Source of the DNA: Cystobacter fuscus | Lineage (GTDB): Bacteria; Myxococcota; Myxococcia; Myxococcales; Myxococcaceae | Length of the DNA: 64,000 nt | NCBI RefSeq assembly: GCF_002305875.1 | Contig: NZ_CP022098.1 | Coordinates: 10,788,001 to 10,852,000 of the forward strand | Direction of reading: 5' to 3' | Notes under the pieces: model-generated | What the model was told of the DNA's origin: nothing | The model's input: the letters and a program-made list of their open reading frames with translations, nothing else | Databases searched by the model: none | Translations under genes and position numbers: made by a program | Shown: piece after piece, positions 27,899-37,394 of the stretch | Position numbering within the stretch: position 1 is the stretch's first letter | Layout of the letters: each line of letters starts with the position of its first letter

Positions 27899-29293
27899 AT
27901 GCTGACCCGACGCGCGTTGCTCAAATCCGCCGTGGCCGCTGGAGTGTTCGCGCCGTTCTACCGCGAGGTGCTCGCCCAGACGGCGAAGCCCATGCGGCTG
28001 GTGCTGGTGCTGGAGTGCAACGGCATCTATCCCGAGGCGTTCCTGTCCAGCGGGACGCGCGCGGCCCTCGGTCCGAAGATCGGCACGCGGCACAACTTCC
28101 GCGACGTGTATCCCGAGACGTCGCGGGTCCGCACGGGTGATGGCCTCTCCAGCGCGTTGTGCCTGGGGCCGCTCGCCGGAAGCAGCGGAGCGCCCTCCAT
28201 GGAGAACCGGGCGGCGGTGTTGCTCGGGCTGTCATCGACGATCGCCGGAGGTGGGCACTCGACGGGAACGGGGGCGCTGAGCTGCGCGGTGCATGGCTCG
28301 GCCGCCACCCTCGATGCGGTGCTGGCGCCGAAGCTCAAGCGCACCGCGCCCTTCGACGCCATCCGGCTTGGCACCAGCTCCGCGAGCACCCCCATCGTCT
28401 ACGAGACGTGTGCGTACGGTCCACGCAAGCCCGCCGGCATCCTGGTGAACCCGATGCTCGCGTACAACACGATCTTCGGCTCGCTCTCGGCCAGCACGGC
28501 GGTGGGACAGGAGCGTCGGATGCTCTTCGACTTCGTCCGTGAGGACGCGAAGGCCGCGCTCGGGACCTTCAAGGGCAACTCCAACGAGCGCACGAAGCTG
28601 GAGCGCTACCTGGCCTCGCTCGAGGCACTGCGTGCGAGAGAGACGCAGTTGCAGGGAATGGCGGCGCGGGTGAAACCGCTGCTGCCCCCGGATCCGTCCG
28701 TGAATCCACTGCTTCAGGGAGGCAGCACCCCGCCCGACTCGCTCAAATGGCTCGAGGCGCAATTCGAGATCGCCACCACGGCGCTGCTGGGCGGACTGAC
28801 GAACCTGGTGGTGCTGGCGGCGGGAACCTCGGGTTTCGACCTGGCCTATGACCCGAGCATCTCGCAGGTCGGGCGGCACAACCTCCAGCACGGTATCGAC
28901 AACGCGGCCAACTGGACCGGCATCGCGGCGGTCACCCGGAAGCACGTGGCCCTGGTGGCGAAGCTCGCACGCGCGCTGGCGGCGACGCCGGAGCTCAACG
29001 CGTCCGGCTCGATGTTGGATCACACGGTGATCGTCTTGATGTCCGACAATGGCGAACAGCACCACTCGGAGGCACGGGAGTGGCCCAAGCTCGTCCTCGG
29101 TGGCAATGCGCTGGGGCTGAAGACGGATGGACGGACCGTGGTGTATCCGGCCGAGGGCACGGCACGCAATCGCCAGGTCTCCAACCTGTTCAACACCCTG
29201 GGCCACGCCTTCGGGGATACCGGCTTCAACACCTTCGGGGCGGAAGGACCGACGAGAATCGCCGAAGGCCCCCTGTCGGAACTGCTCGGGTAG
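27899..29293 (+). CDS. DUF1552 domain protein, Tat-exported
   Basis: 464 residues. The N-terminus LTRRALLKSAVAAGVF is a twin-arginine signal, so the protein is exported folded. The body fits DUF1552 (sulfatase/phosphatase-like fold; DUF1501 relatives): LVLVLECNGIYPEAFL near the start, HNLQHGIDN in the middle, and VIVLMSDNGEQHHSEAREWP with clustered His/Asp/Glu near the C-terminus that could bind metal. It starts two bases after the DUF1588 gene ends, so the pair is one operon. The substrate is unknown; in planctomycete-type pairs these proteins are also encoded together. Confidence 0.85.
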   Translation: MLTRRALLKSAVAAGVFAPFYREVLAQTAKPMRLVLVLECNGIYPEAFLSSGTRAALGPKIGTRHNFRDVYPETSRVRTGDGLSSALCLGPLAGSSGAPSMENRAAVLLGLSSTIAGGGHSTGTGALSCAVHGSAATLDAVLAPKLKRTAPFDAIRLGTSSASTPIVYETCAYGPRKPAGILVNPMLAYNTIFGSLSASTAVGQERRMLFDFVREDAKAALGTFKGNSNERTKLERYLASLEALRARETQLQGMAARVKPLLPPDPSVNPLLQGGSTPPDSLKWLEAQFEIATTALLGGLTNLVVLAAGTSGFDLAYDPSISQVGRHNLQHGIDNAANWTGIAAVTRKHVALVAKLARALAATPELNASGSMLDHTVIVLMSDNGEQHHSEAREWPKLVLGGNALGLKTDGRTVVYPAEGTARNRQVSNLFNTLGHAFGDTGFNTFGAEGPTRIAEGPLSELLG

Positions 29294-29367
29294 GGGTGGA
29301 CGGGCAGTAGAGGTCGTCCGTCCCCATCCTTGATGGCATGATGCCCTCCTCTCTTTTGGAGGGCTCC

Positions 29368-30279
29368 ATGGAGCTCCGCATCCAGAACCTGTCCAAGCGC
29401 TACCCCAACGGTACGCAGGCGCTCCAGGGCGTCACTCTCACCATCAAGCCGGGCATGTTCGGACTGCTCGGGCCCAACGGCGCGGGCAAGTCCACGCTGA
29501 TGCGCACGCTGGCCACCCTGCAGGAGGCCGACAGCGGCAGCGCCTTCCTCGGGGACATCGACGTGCTGAAGGACCAGGACGCGGTGCGCCGGGTGCTCGG
29601 CTACCTGCCCCAGGACTTCGGCCTCTATCCGAAGGTGACGGCCGAGGATCTCCTCACCCATCTGGCCACCCTCAAGGGCATTGCCAGCGCGCGCGAGCGC
29701 AAGCAGGTGGTGGACGCGCTGCTGCACCAGACGAACCTCCACCATGCGCGCCGCAAGCAGCTCGGCGGCTTCTCCGGGGGCATGCGCCAGCGCTTCGGCA
29801 TCGCCCAGGCGCTGCTCGGCAACCCCAAGCTGCTCATCGTGGACGAGCCCACCGCGGGCCTGGATCCCGAGGAGCGCGTGCGCTTCCACAATCTGCTGAG
29901 CGAGATCGGTCAGGACGTCATCGTCATCCTCTCCACGCACATCGTCTCCGACGTGCGCGACCTGTGCCCGCAGATGGCGGTGCTCAACGGGGGCCGGGTG
30001 CTGCTCACCGGCGCGCCCGAGGACATCATCGCCCGCCTGGAGGGCCGCATCTGGAAGAAGTTCGTGGACAAGACGGAGCTGCCCGCGCTGCAGTCCGCGC
30101 TGCCCGTCATCTCCCACCGGCTGCTGATGGGCCGCACGCTCGTGCACGTCTACAGCGCCGGGGCGCCAGACGCCTCCTTCTCGCCGGCCGTGCCAGACCT
30201 CGAGGACGCCTACTTCGCCGCCATCAAGGGACACCTCGCGCAGGAGGCGACTCCCGCCCTCCAGGCCAACGCGGGCTGA
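29368..30279 (+). CDS. ABC transporter ATP-binding protein
   Basis: 303 residues from ATG 29368 (GGAGGGC upstream; the frame opens at 29338). Walker A GPNGAGKST (about residues 36-44), Q-loop YLPQDFGLYP, signature GGFSGGMRQRFG, Walker B LLIVDEPTAGLDP, H-loop STHIVSD. It energises the permease encoded 13 bp downstream. The C-terminal 80 residues are accessory. ATPases paired with permease-M1 fusions are common in Myxococcota and Bacteroidetes. Exported or sensed substrate unknown. Confidence 0.92.
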   Translation: MELRIQNLSKRYPNGTQALQGVTLTIKPGMFGLLGPNGAGKSTLMRTLATLQEADSGSAFLGDIDVLKDQDAVRRVLGYLPQDFGLYPKVTAEDLLTHLATLKGIASARERKQVVDALLHQTNLHHARRKQLGGFSGGMRQRFGIAQALLGNPKLLIVDEPTAGLDPEERVRFHNLLSEIGQDVIVILSTHIVSDVRDLCPQMAVLNGGRVLLTGAPEDIIARLEGRIWKKFVDKTELPALQSALPVISHRLLMGRTLVHVYSAGAPDASFSPAVPDLEDAYFAAIKGHLAQEATPALQANAG

Positions 30280-30292
30280 GGAGCCACCCACC

Positions 30293-33200
30293 ATGCTCTC
30301 CATCGCCCTCTTCGAGCTGCGCCAGCGGCTCAAGCTGCTGTCCACCTGGGTCTACTTCGGCGTCTTCTTCGTGCTCGCCTGCCTGGCGATGAACGCTGCG
30401 GGAGGCGCCTTCAAGAGCGTCATGGTGGGCGGAGGCTCCGGCGGCAAGGTGCTCGCCAACTCGCCCTTCACGCTGGTCAATCTCCTCACCATGCTCGGCT
30501 TCTCCGGGGTCATCGTCACCGGAGGAGTGATGGGCCAGGCCGTCTACCAGGACTTCGCCCACGGCACGCACGCGCTCTTCTTCACCGCGCCCATCTCGCG
30601 CGCCCGCTATCTGCTCGGCCGCTTCCTCGGGGCCTTCCTCACGCTCGTCGTCATCTTCTCGAGCATCGGCCTGGGGGCCCGCTTCGGCGCCAGCATGCCC
30701 TTCCTGGATCAGAGCATGGTGGGCCCCACCGTGCCGGGCTCGTACCTGCGGCCCTACCTCGTCAGCATCCTGCCCAACCTCTTCTTCACCGGTGCGCTCT
30801 TCTTCGGAATGGCCGCGCTCACCCGCCGCATCCTCCCCGTCTACGTCGCCAGCGTGGTGCTGCTCGTGGGCTACCTCATGGGCAACAACCTGGTGAGGGA
30901 GCTCGACACGAAGTGGGTGGCCGCGCTGGTGGATCCGTTCGGGATGAACGCGCTGCGCCTGGGGATGGAGTACTGGACGGCGGTGGAGAAGAACTCCCTC
31001 CTGGTGCCACTCGAGGGCTGGCTGCTCGTCAACCGGCTCCTCTGGGTGGGCCTGGGCGTGGCCGTGCTCGGCTTCACCCTCCTGCGCTTCCAGCGCACCC
31101 ACGCGTTGGCGGGAGGCCGCACGGAGGCCCCCGCCGAGACCGAGCCCGCCCAGGCGCCGCTCACGGCCCCCACCGTCACGCGTGACTTCCGGGGCACCAC
31201 CTTCCTGCGGCTGCTCCCGCGCCTGGCGTGGTTGGATCTGAAGGAGACGGTGAAGAACGTCTACTTCCTGGTGATGGTGCTGGCCGGCATCATCATGGTC
31301 TTCGGCACCACGAGCCAGCTCGGCACCATCCATGGCACCTCCGTCTACCCGGTGACGTACCTGGTGGTGGAGCTGGTGGGCGGCGGCTTCAGCCTCTTCC
31401 ACCTCATCATCATCACCTTCTATTCGGGCGAGCTCATCTGGCGCGAGCGCGATGCGCGCATGAACCAGCTCTCCGACGCGCTCCCCGTGCCCGGATGGCT
31501 GCCCTACCTCTCCAAGCTGCTGGCGCTGATGGGCGTGCAGGTGCTGCTCAGCGCGGTGCTGCTCGTCTGCGGGGTGCTGGTGCAGCTCTTCAAGGGCTAT
31601 ACCCACCTCGAGCTCGGCCTCTACCTCACGGAATTCTTCGGCTTCCGTCTGCTCGACCTGTGGCAACTGTGCGTGCTCGCGGTGGTCGTCCACGCGCTGG
31701 TGAACCACAAGTACGTGGGCCACTTCGTGATGGTGCTCTACCTGCTGGCCAGCACCTTCGCCCCGACGATGGGCTTCGAGCACGGCCTCTACAACTACGG
31801 CAGTGCGCCCCCGCCTACGTACTCGGACATGAACGGCTACGGGCCCTTCGTCGCGCAGATGGTGTGGTTCCGCGCGTACTGGACGCTGGTGGCGGTGGCG
31901 CTCGCCTTCGTCGCCCACCTCTTCTGGGTGCGCGGCACGGAGAGCACGACCGGGTGGCGGCTGCGACTGGCTGGCTCGCGGGCCTCCACGCCGGTGCGGG
32001 TGGGCCTGGGCCTGTCGGTGATGGCGGCCGTGGCCTCGGGTGCCTTCATCTTCCACAACACCAACCGCCTCAACCCCTACAAGACGGAGCACGAGCAGAA
32101 CGCGGAGTCCGCCGACTACGAGAAGAAGTACAAGCCGCTCGCGAAGGTGGCGCAGCCGCGCATCGTCTCGGCGAAGGTGGAGGTGGACCTCTTCCCCGAG
32201 GAGCCGCGCATGCGGGCCCGGGGCACCTTCGGGCTCGTCAACAAGACGGCCGAGCCGGTGAAGACGGTGTACGTCAACCTGCCCACCGAGCTGAAGGTGT
32301 ACCGGCTGGCGGTGGCGGGCGCGGAGTCCGCGTCCGAGCAGGACACGCGGCTGGGCTTCTTCACGTACACCCTGCCCACACCGCTGGCGCCGGGGGCTTC
32401 GGCCGAGCTCCAGTTCGAGCTGGGCCTGGAGCCGCGCGGCTTCCGCAACAAGGGCGCGCAGACGGCGCTCGTGGAGAACGGCACCTTCCTCCACAACACC
32501 CTCTTTCCGCGGCTGGGCTACGTGGATGACCACGAGCTCCGGGACGACGAAGCGCGCAAGAAGCAGGGGCTGGCCCCCAAGGAGCGCATGGCGGACGTGA
32601 ACGACCTGGAGGCCCGGCGCAACACGTACATCGCCTCGGACTCGGATTGGATTTCGTTCGAGGCCACGGTGAGCACCTCGCCGGATCAGATCGCCATGGC
32701 CCCCGGTTACCTCCAGCGTGAGTGGACGGAGAACGGACGGCGCTACTTCCACTACACGATGGACAGCCCCATCCTGAACTTCTACTCGTTCCTCTCGGCG
32801 CGCTACGAGGTGAAGCGCGACACGTGGAACGACGTGGCCATCGAGGTCCTCCATCACCCGGGCCACACGTACAACGTCGAGCGGATGATCCAGGCGGTGA
32901 AAGACTCGCTGGACTACTACACGAAGAACTTCGGGCCCTATCAGCACCGGCAGGTGCGCATCCTCGAGTTCCCCCGTTACGCGAGCTTCGCCCAGTCCTT
33001 CCCCAACACGATTCCCTACTCGGAGAGCATGGGCTTCATCGCGAAGGTGGACCCGGAGGATCCAAAGGACGTGGACTTCCCCTACTACGTGACGGCCCAC
33101 GAGGTGGCGCACCAGTGGTGGGCCCACCAGGTCATCGGCGGCAACGTGCAGGGCTCCACGCTGTTGTCCGAGACGCTCTCGCAGTACTCGGCGCTGATGG

Positions 33201-33865
33201 TGATGAAGAAGAAGTACGGCGAGGAGCGGATGGGCCGCTTCCTGCGCTACGAGATGGACGGGTACCTGCGCGGGCGCGCCTTCGAGCGCAAGCGGGAGAT
33301 GCCGCTGCTGCTCGTGGAGAACCAGCAATACGTCCACTACAACAAGGGCAGCGTGGTGATGTACGCGCTGCAGGACTATCTGGGCGAGGACACCCTCAAC
33401 CGCGCCCTGGCCGCGTACCGGCAGAAGGTGGCCTTCCAGCAGCCGCCCTTCACGAACTCGCCGGAGCTGCTCGCCGAGCTGCGCGCCGTGACGCCCGAGC
33501 ACCTGCGCTACCTCCTCCAGGACTTCTTCGAGCGGATCACCCTCTACGAGAACCGGGCGCTGAAGGCGACGTACACCGAGGTGGAGGGCGGGAAGTTCGA
33601 GGTGAAGGTGACGGCCAAGGCGCGCAAGGTGGAGGCCAATGGCACGGGCACCGAGTCGCCCCTGAAGCTCGCCGACTGGGTGGAGGTGGGCGTGCTCGAC
33701 GAGGACGGCAAGCCGCTGTACCTGGAGAAGGTGCAGGTGACGAAGGAGGACGTGGAGTTCACGGCGCGGGTGGACAAGCGTCCGGCGAAAGCGGGAGTGG
33801 ATCCGCTCAACAAGCTCATCGACCGCAAGCCGAACGACAACACGGTGGCGGTGGAGAAGCTCTGA
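30293..33865 (+). CDS. ABC transporter permease fused to M1 family aminopeptidase domain
   Basis: 1190 residues. The N-terminal half (to about residue 590) holds some 12 membrane helices in two ABC-2-type sets (for example SGVIVTGGVMGQAVYQDFAH and MVLAGIIMVFGT), including a GELIWRERD turn. The C-terminal half is a gluzincin M1 peptidase: HEVAHQWW (zinc ligands His936 and His940, catalytic Glu937) and a third ligand Glu960 in LLSETLSQY, about 19 residues on. The peptidase probably faces the periplasm. GAGGAG precedes ATG 30293. Fused proteins of this kind are widespread but their substrate is not established; peptide processing coupled to transport is inferred. Confidence 0.9.
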   Translation: MLSIALFELRQRLKLLSTWVYFGVFFVLACLAMNAAGGAFKSVMVGGGSGGKVLANSPFTLVNLLTMLGFSGVIVTGGVMGQAVYQDFAHGTHALFFTAPISRARYLLGRFLGAFLTLVVIFSSIGLGARFGASMPFLDQSMVGPTVPGSYLRPYLVSILPNLFFTGALFFGMAALTRRILPVYVASVVLLVGYLMGNNLVRELDTKWVAALVDPFGMNALRLGMEYWTAVEKNSLLVPLEGWLLVNRLLWVGLGVAVLGFTLLRFQRTHALAGGRTEAPAETEPAQAPLTAPTVTRDFRGTTFLRLLPRLAWLDLKETVKNVYFLVMVLAGIIMVFGTTSQLGTIHGTSVYPVTYLVVELVGGGFSLFHLIIITFYSGELIWRERDARMNQLSDALPVPGWLPYLSKLLALMGVQVLLSAVLLVCGVLVQLFKGYTHLELGLYLTEFFGFRLLDLWQLCVLAVVVHALVNHKYVGHFVMVLYLLASTFAPTMGFEHGLYNYGSAPPPTYSDMNGYGPFVAQMVWFRAYWTLVAVALAFVAHLFWVRGTESTTGWRLRLAGSRASTPVRVGLGLSVMAAVASGAFIFHNTNRLNPYKTEHEQNAESADYEKKYKPLAKVAQPRIVSAKVEVDLFPEEPRMRARGTFGLVNKTAEPVKTVYVNLPTELKVYRLAVAGAESASEQDTRLGFFTYTLPTPLAPGASAELQFELGLEPRGFRNKGAQTALVENGTFLHNTLFPRLGYVDDHELRDDEARKKQGLAPKERMADVNDLEARRNTYIASDSDWISFEATVSTSPDQIAMAPGYLQREWTENGRRYFHYTMDSPILNFYSFLSARYEVKRDTWNDVAIEVLHHPGHTYNVERMIQAVKDSLDYYTKNFGPYQHRQVRILEFPRYASFAQSFPNTIPYSESMGFIAKVDPEDPKDVDFPYYVTAHEVAHQWWAHQVIGGNVQGSTLLSETLSQYSALMVMKKKYGEERMGRFLRYEMDGYLRGRAFERKREMPLLLVENQQYVHYNKGSVVMYALQDYLGEDTLNRALAAYRQKVAFQQPPFTNSPELLAELRAVTPEHLRYLLQDFFERITLYENRALKATYTEVEGGKFEVKVTAKARKVEANGTGTESPLKLADWVEVGVLDEDGKPLYLEKVQVTKEDVEFTARVDKRPAKAGVDPLNKLIDRKPNDNTVAVEKL

Positions 33866-33883
33866 GCTGAAGAAAAAGGCGCT

Positions 33884-35152
33884 TCACGTGTCCCACTCCA
33901 CCAGGAGTTGGCGAGGCACGCGGTGCACGAGGTTGGGCAGGTAGGTGACAGCCTCTCCGGGCGCGAGCCGCAGTCCGGGCAGACGCTGGAGCAGGAGCTC
34001 CAGGGTGAGCTGCGCCTCGAGCCTCCCGAGGGACGCGCCCACGCAGTAGTGGATGCCATGGCCGAAGCCCAGGTGCCGCACGGCGCTGGCGCGGTGGATG
34101 TCGAAGCGCTCGCCCTGCTCGAAGACGGACTCGTCGCGGTTGGCCGAGGCAAACAGGAGGAACAGGCGCGCCCCCTCGGGCAGGGCGGTGCCTCCGAGCT
34201 GAACGGGCCGCGTGGTCGTGCGCATCATGCCCACCACGGGCGAGTCGTAGCGCAACGTCTCCTCGACGGCGTTGCGCACGAGGTAGGTGTTCTTGCGCAG
34301 CTCGTCCCATGCGCCGGGGTGGCGCAGCAGGTGATGGAGCGCGGTGGCGAGCAGGTTGGTGGACGTCTCGTGGCCGGCGAACACGAGCACGCACGCCAGC
34401 GCCACGAGCTCATCGGTGTCCAGGGGCCTGTCTCCCTCGGTGCGCGCCAGCAGCAGGGAGGAGATGAGGTCATCGCGGGGCGACTCGCGGCGATCCTCGA
34501 CGAGCTCGCGCAGATAGCGGCGGAAGTCGGCCACGCCGCGGGCGGCGCGCAGGTGCTGCTCGAGGGGGATGGGCACGAAGAAGAGCTTCTCGTCGTCGCA
34601 CCACTGCTTGATTCGCTCGCGGTCCGAGGCGGGCAGGCCGAGCAGCTCCGTCATGACGGACATGGCCAGGGGTGAAATCAGCTGGGAGATGAGCTCGGCG
34701 CGGGGCTCCCCGTCCCGGAGCGTGTCGAGGTGCTCGCCGACGAGCTGCCGGATGCGCGGCTCGAGCGCGTTCACACGCGCCTGGTTGAAGGCCTTGCCCA
34801 CCAGGGCGCGCAGGCGCGTATGGGCGGGCGGATCATCTCCGAGCAGGGGGTAGTCGGACGTGTAGCCGGCGGGCTCGAGGATGGCCATCACCTCGCGAGG
34901 CAGCGCCACGGGAGGGCGCAGCGTGTCGCGCGAGCTGTAGTGGCGCGGGTCCTTGAAGACGGTCATCACGTCCGCGTAACGGCTGACGAGCCAGAACTGG
35001 AAGGCAGGGGCGAAGGTGATGGGCGCCTCGCGTCGCAGCCGTGCGTAGAAGGGGAACGGATTCTCGAGGAAGTGGGGCTCGAGAGGAGTGAACTCGAGTC
35101 CGAGCTGGGAGGAAATCATGGCGCACATTGTGTCAGGTTCCGACCAGGGCAT
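33884..35152 (-). CDS. Cytochrome P450 (bacterial class I type)
   Basis: 422 residues from ATG 35152; internal starts at 35128 and 35119 are equally plausible as none has a clear ribosome site. Soluble P450 fold: I-helix FAGHETSTN (acid plus Thr for oxygen activation), K-helix EETLRY (ExxR), heme-binding loop FGHGIHYCVG with proximal Cys370. Several features resemble CYP107-like monooxygenases of secondary metabolism. No ferredoxin or reductase gene is adjacent, so redox partners must come from elsewhere. It converges on the permease-peptidase gene (18 bp gap). Substrate unknown. Confidence 0.9.
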   Translation of the reverse strand: MPWSEPDTMCAMISSQLGLEFTPLEPHFLENPFPFYARLRREAPITFAPAFQFWLVSRYADVMTVFKDPRHYSSRDTLRPPVALPREVMAILEPAGYTSDYPLLGDDPPAHTRLRALVGKAFNQARVNALEPRIRQLVGEHLDTLRDGEPRAELISQLISPLAMSVMTELLGLPASDRERIKQWCDDEKLFFVPIPLEQHLRAARGVADFRRYLRELVEDRRESPRDDLISSLLLARTEGDRPLDTDELVALACVLVFAGHETSTNLLATALHHLLRHPGAWDELRKNTYLVRNAVEETLRYDSPVVGMMRTTTRPVQLGGTALPEGARLFLLFASANRDESVFEQGERFDIHRASAVRHLGFGHGIHYCVGASLGRLEAQLTLELLLQRLPGLRLAPGEAVTYLPNLVHRVPRQLLVEWDT

Positions 35153-35210
35153 CTCGCTCGAAGCAGTTGAGCCAGCGCGTCACGAACGTCCAAGGCCTCG
35201 TTCACGAGGA

Positions 35211-35230
35211 GTCTCGGACGACTCGCGTGG
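35211..35230. repeat. Possible degenerate REP-like unit
   Basis: GTCTCGGACGACTCGCGTGG resembles the core GTGTCAGACGACTCGTAGG of the arrays at 36.5 kb at most positions but lacks the TGACACC-CCGGG tail. It may be chance. Confidence 0.25.
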
Positions 35231-35276
35231 GAGACCTTGGCTGACTGGGTTTATCTTCCCAAAAAGCGATGCCCGA

Positions 35277-35322
35277 GGAAAACCATGGAAAAATGGCTTT
35301 CGCCGTGTTTCCATGGTTTCCC
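35277..35322. promoter_or_regulatory. Inverted repeat of GGAAA(A)CCATGGAAA before the lactonase gene
   Basis: GGAAAACCATGGAAA (35277-35291) faces TTTCCATGGTTTCCC (35308-35322), matching at 14 of 15 positions with a 16-nt loop; the second arm touches ATG 35323. It may be a double regulator site or a 5' RNA hairpin over the start. It shares the GGAAAAC half-site with the LacI operators but not the CG centre. Confidence 0.5.
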
Positions 35323-36483
35323 ATGAGCGAGATTGATTTGAGCCGTCGTGGATTCCTGCGTCTTTCCAGCATTGGCGTCATGTCCATGTATCTGGACAAG
35401 GGATTCGCCCCGGAGCTGTTCGCAACACCCACGGAATATTTCATCTACGTGGGCACCTACACGTCGTCGGGCGGAGAGGGAATCATCCTGTGCCGTCTGT
35501 CCATGGCGACGGGAGCCCTGCAGAAGGTCGCGGTCACCCGGAACGTGTCGGAGCCGTCCTTCCTGGCGATGGACCACCAGGGCCGCTACCTCTACGCGGT
35601 CAATGAGTTGGGATCCTACCAGGGGACGTCCAGTGGGGCCGTGAGTGCCTTCTCCGTGAATCCCACCACCCGGGCGTTGACCCTCATCAACCAGCAGGCC
35701 TCCCTGGGGAGCTCACCCTGCTTCGTGAGCGTGGATGCGACGGACAAGTTCGTGATGGTCGCCAACTACGGGGGCGGAAGCGTCTCCGTCTTCCCCATCC
35801 GGAGCGATGGCGGCCTGGGCACGTCCACCGACAAGGAGCAGTTCCTGGGCTCCGCCCCGCATGCCCACCAGATCATGACGGACGCCTCCAATCAGTACGC
35901 ACTGGCCGCGGACCTGGGGACGGACAAGGTCATGCTCTACCGGTTCGACGCGCAGTCGGGCCGCCTGAACGCCAACACCCCGGCCTCGTTCTCCACGAAG
36001 CCCGGCGCGGGCCCGCGCCACTTCGCGTTCCATCCCAACGGGCGGTTCGTCTTCCTCATCAACGAACTCAACTCGACCATCACCTCGCTCGCCTACGATC
36101 CCACGCGGGGCACCCTGAGCGAAGTGCAGACGGTGTCGGCGCTTCCCACCGGGTACACCGGAACGAGCTACTGCGCGGAGGTTCGCGTCAGTCCGGATGG
36201 CCGGTTCCTCTATGGCTCCAACCGGGGCCACGACAGCATCGTCGTCTTCGCCGTGAACGCGGACGGGCGGCTGACCCTCGTGCAGCACGCATCCACCCAG
36301 GGGAGCTGGCCTCGGGATTTCATCCTGGACCCGACGGGGACCTACTTGCTGGTGGCCAATCAGAAGAGCAACAACGTCGTGTCCTTCAAGCGCGATGCCA
36401 CCACCGGACGGCTGACCGCGCTCAGCCCCGCCTTGTCCCTCACGGCGCCCACCTCCCTGTTGGTGGCGACGTCCCCAGCCTGA
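35323..36483 (+). CDS. Lactonase-fold (YbhE/6-phosphogluconolactonase-like) protein, Tat-exported
   Basis: 386 residues from ATG 35323; the frame opens at 35269 but the second start places the Tat motif LSRRGFLRLS near the N-terminus. Seven-bladed beta-propeller of the Lactonase (pfam10282) family: repeated blades such as FLAMDHQGRYLYAVNEL, VSVDATDKFVMVANYGGG, FAFHPNGRFVFLINEL and VRVSPDGRFLYGSNRG. Cytoplasmic relatives hydrolyse 6-phosphogluconolactone; an exported copy more likely acts on another lactone. An inverted repeat abuts the start codon; a REP array follows the stop. Confidence 0.85.
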   Translation: MSEIDLSRRGFLRLSSIGVMSMYLDKGFAPELFATPTEYFIYVGTYTSSGGEGIILCRLSMATGALQKVAVTRNVSEPSFLAMDHQGRYLYAVNELGSYQGTSSGAVSAFSVNPTTRALTLINQQASLGSSPCFVSVDATDKFVMVANYGGGSVSVFPIRSDGGLGTSTDKEQFLGSAPHAHQIMTDASNQYALAADLGTDKVMLYRFDAQSGRLNANTPASFSTKPGAGPRHFAFHPNGRFVFLINELNSTITSLAYDPTRGTLSEVQTVSALPTGYTGTSYCAEVRVSPDGRFLYGSNRGHDSIVVFAVNADGRLTLVQHASTQGSWPRDFILDPTGTYLLVANQKSNNVVSFKRDATTGRLTALSPALSLTAPTSLLVATSPA

Positions 36484-36507
36484 CGGGAGCGAGTGCACGA
36501 CCTCACG

Positions 36508-36687
36508 CCCCCCCCCCCGAGTCGTACCTACGAGTCGTCACCTACGAGTCGTCTGACACCATCTCCTACGAGTCGTCTGACACCATCTCGAGCCCCCCGA
36601 GTCGTACCTACGAGTCGTCTGACACCCGTCTCCGGGACACCCGTCTCCGGTCTGACACCCGTCTCCGGTCTCCGACACCCGTCTCCG
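36508..36687. repeat. Decayed tandem REP-like array, location C
   Basis: It starts with an 11-C tract (36508-36518). Four copies of CTACGAGTCGTC follow near 36528, 36542, 36565 and 36608, two of them continuing TGACACCATCTC. The array ends with four copies of GACACCCGTCTCCG (36621, 36636, 36654, 36674). CCCCCCGAGTCGTACCTACG occurs twice. All units point the same way. It fills the gap between the lactonase and polymer-forming genes. Confidence 0.7.
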
Positions 36688-36746
36688 CAATGGCGCCGGA
36701 CACTGGCCGTAGAAGGGGAAGTCACGATGCTCCAGGAGTTGCCCGC

Positions 36747-37262
36747 ATGACCTCGCTCATCCATTCCTTCCTCGCGGTCCTCCTGTTCGCCACGCCCTCC
36801 CTGGCGGAGGACGGGGGAGAAGCCGCGTTTCACGACTCCACCTGTTCCATCAGCGTCAAGAAGAGCGACCTGTTCTCCCGGGGCACGACGCTGAGAGTGG
36901 AGGGAGCGCAGGGGGCGCACGACGCGGTGGCCCTGGATGGAAATGTGGTGGTACGCGCGGGTGCCACGGTGAAGGACGTGGTGGCGATGCGCGGCAACGT
37001 GACGGTGGAGGCCGGTGCCCGGGTGCTGGGCAAGGTGGTCGCGCTCGGCGGGGACGTTCACGTCGCCGAGGGCGCGATCCTCGAAGGGGAAGTGTCCGCC
37101 CTGGGTGGGCGGGTTCACGCCGCTCCGGGCGCGAAGCTGCGCGGGGAGAAGAACGAGCTGTCCCTCCAGGTCAACGGCAAGGACCCCGTCCAGCTGTTCA
37201 TGGGCCAGCTCTTCTCGGGCGAGGCCTTCGCCAACTGCAAGCTGCGCGTCACCCAGGAGTGA
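36747..37262 (+). CDS. Exported polymer-forming (bactofilin-like beta-helix) protein
   Basis: 171 residues from ATG 36747 (AGGAG at 9 bases). A signal peptide ends at TPSLA, so it is exported, unlike true cytoplasmic bactofilins. Residues 45-130 are regular short hydrophobic strands, each with V-x-V-x-x-G-A (for example DAVALDGNVVVRAGATVKDV and NVTVEAGARVLGKVVALGG), the pattern of a right-handed beta-helix such as polymer-forming cytoskeletal proteins. Two cysteines (CSISV and NCKLRV) could form a disulfide linking the ends. Likely periplasmic or surface; function unknown. REP-like repeats flank both sides. Confidence 0.72.
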   Translation: MTSLIHSFLAVLLFATPSLAEDGGEAAFHDSTCSISVKKSDLFSRGTTLRVEGAQGAHDAVALDGNVVVRAGATVKDVVAMRGNVTVEAGARVLGKVVALGGDVHVAEGAILEGEVSALGGRVHAAPGAKLRGEKNELSLQVNGKDPVQLFMGQLFSGEAFANCKLRVTQE

Positions 37263-37394
37263 CGGAGCGAGGCTCGGGTTCCTTGGATGTACCCGGAACG
37301 CCCTCGGTGCAGCCCCTCCTTCCTGCCCTCCTCCCGGCCTTGCTGGCGTCCCCGCTCGATGAGTTGCTCACACCACTCGGGTTGCGCTCTGCAC

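Noticed and set aside
30224-33502. 3.3-kb open frame on the minus strand opposite the permease-M1 gene
   Set aside because: Translation is His/Arg/Glu-rich low complexity; the plus-strand gene has clear motifs, so this is a shadow.
35117-35150. GTGTCAGGTTCCGACC at the P450 start as another REP unit
   Set aside because: Only the first seven bases fit the repeat; tail and core differ, and it lies in coding or start sequence.
36508-36687. CRISPR-like array
   Set aside because: Units are irregularly spaced and decayed, without unique spacers of constant length, and no cas genes are present.
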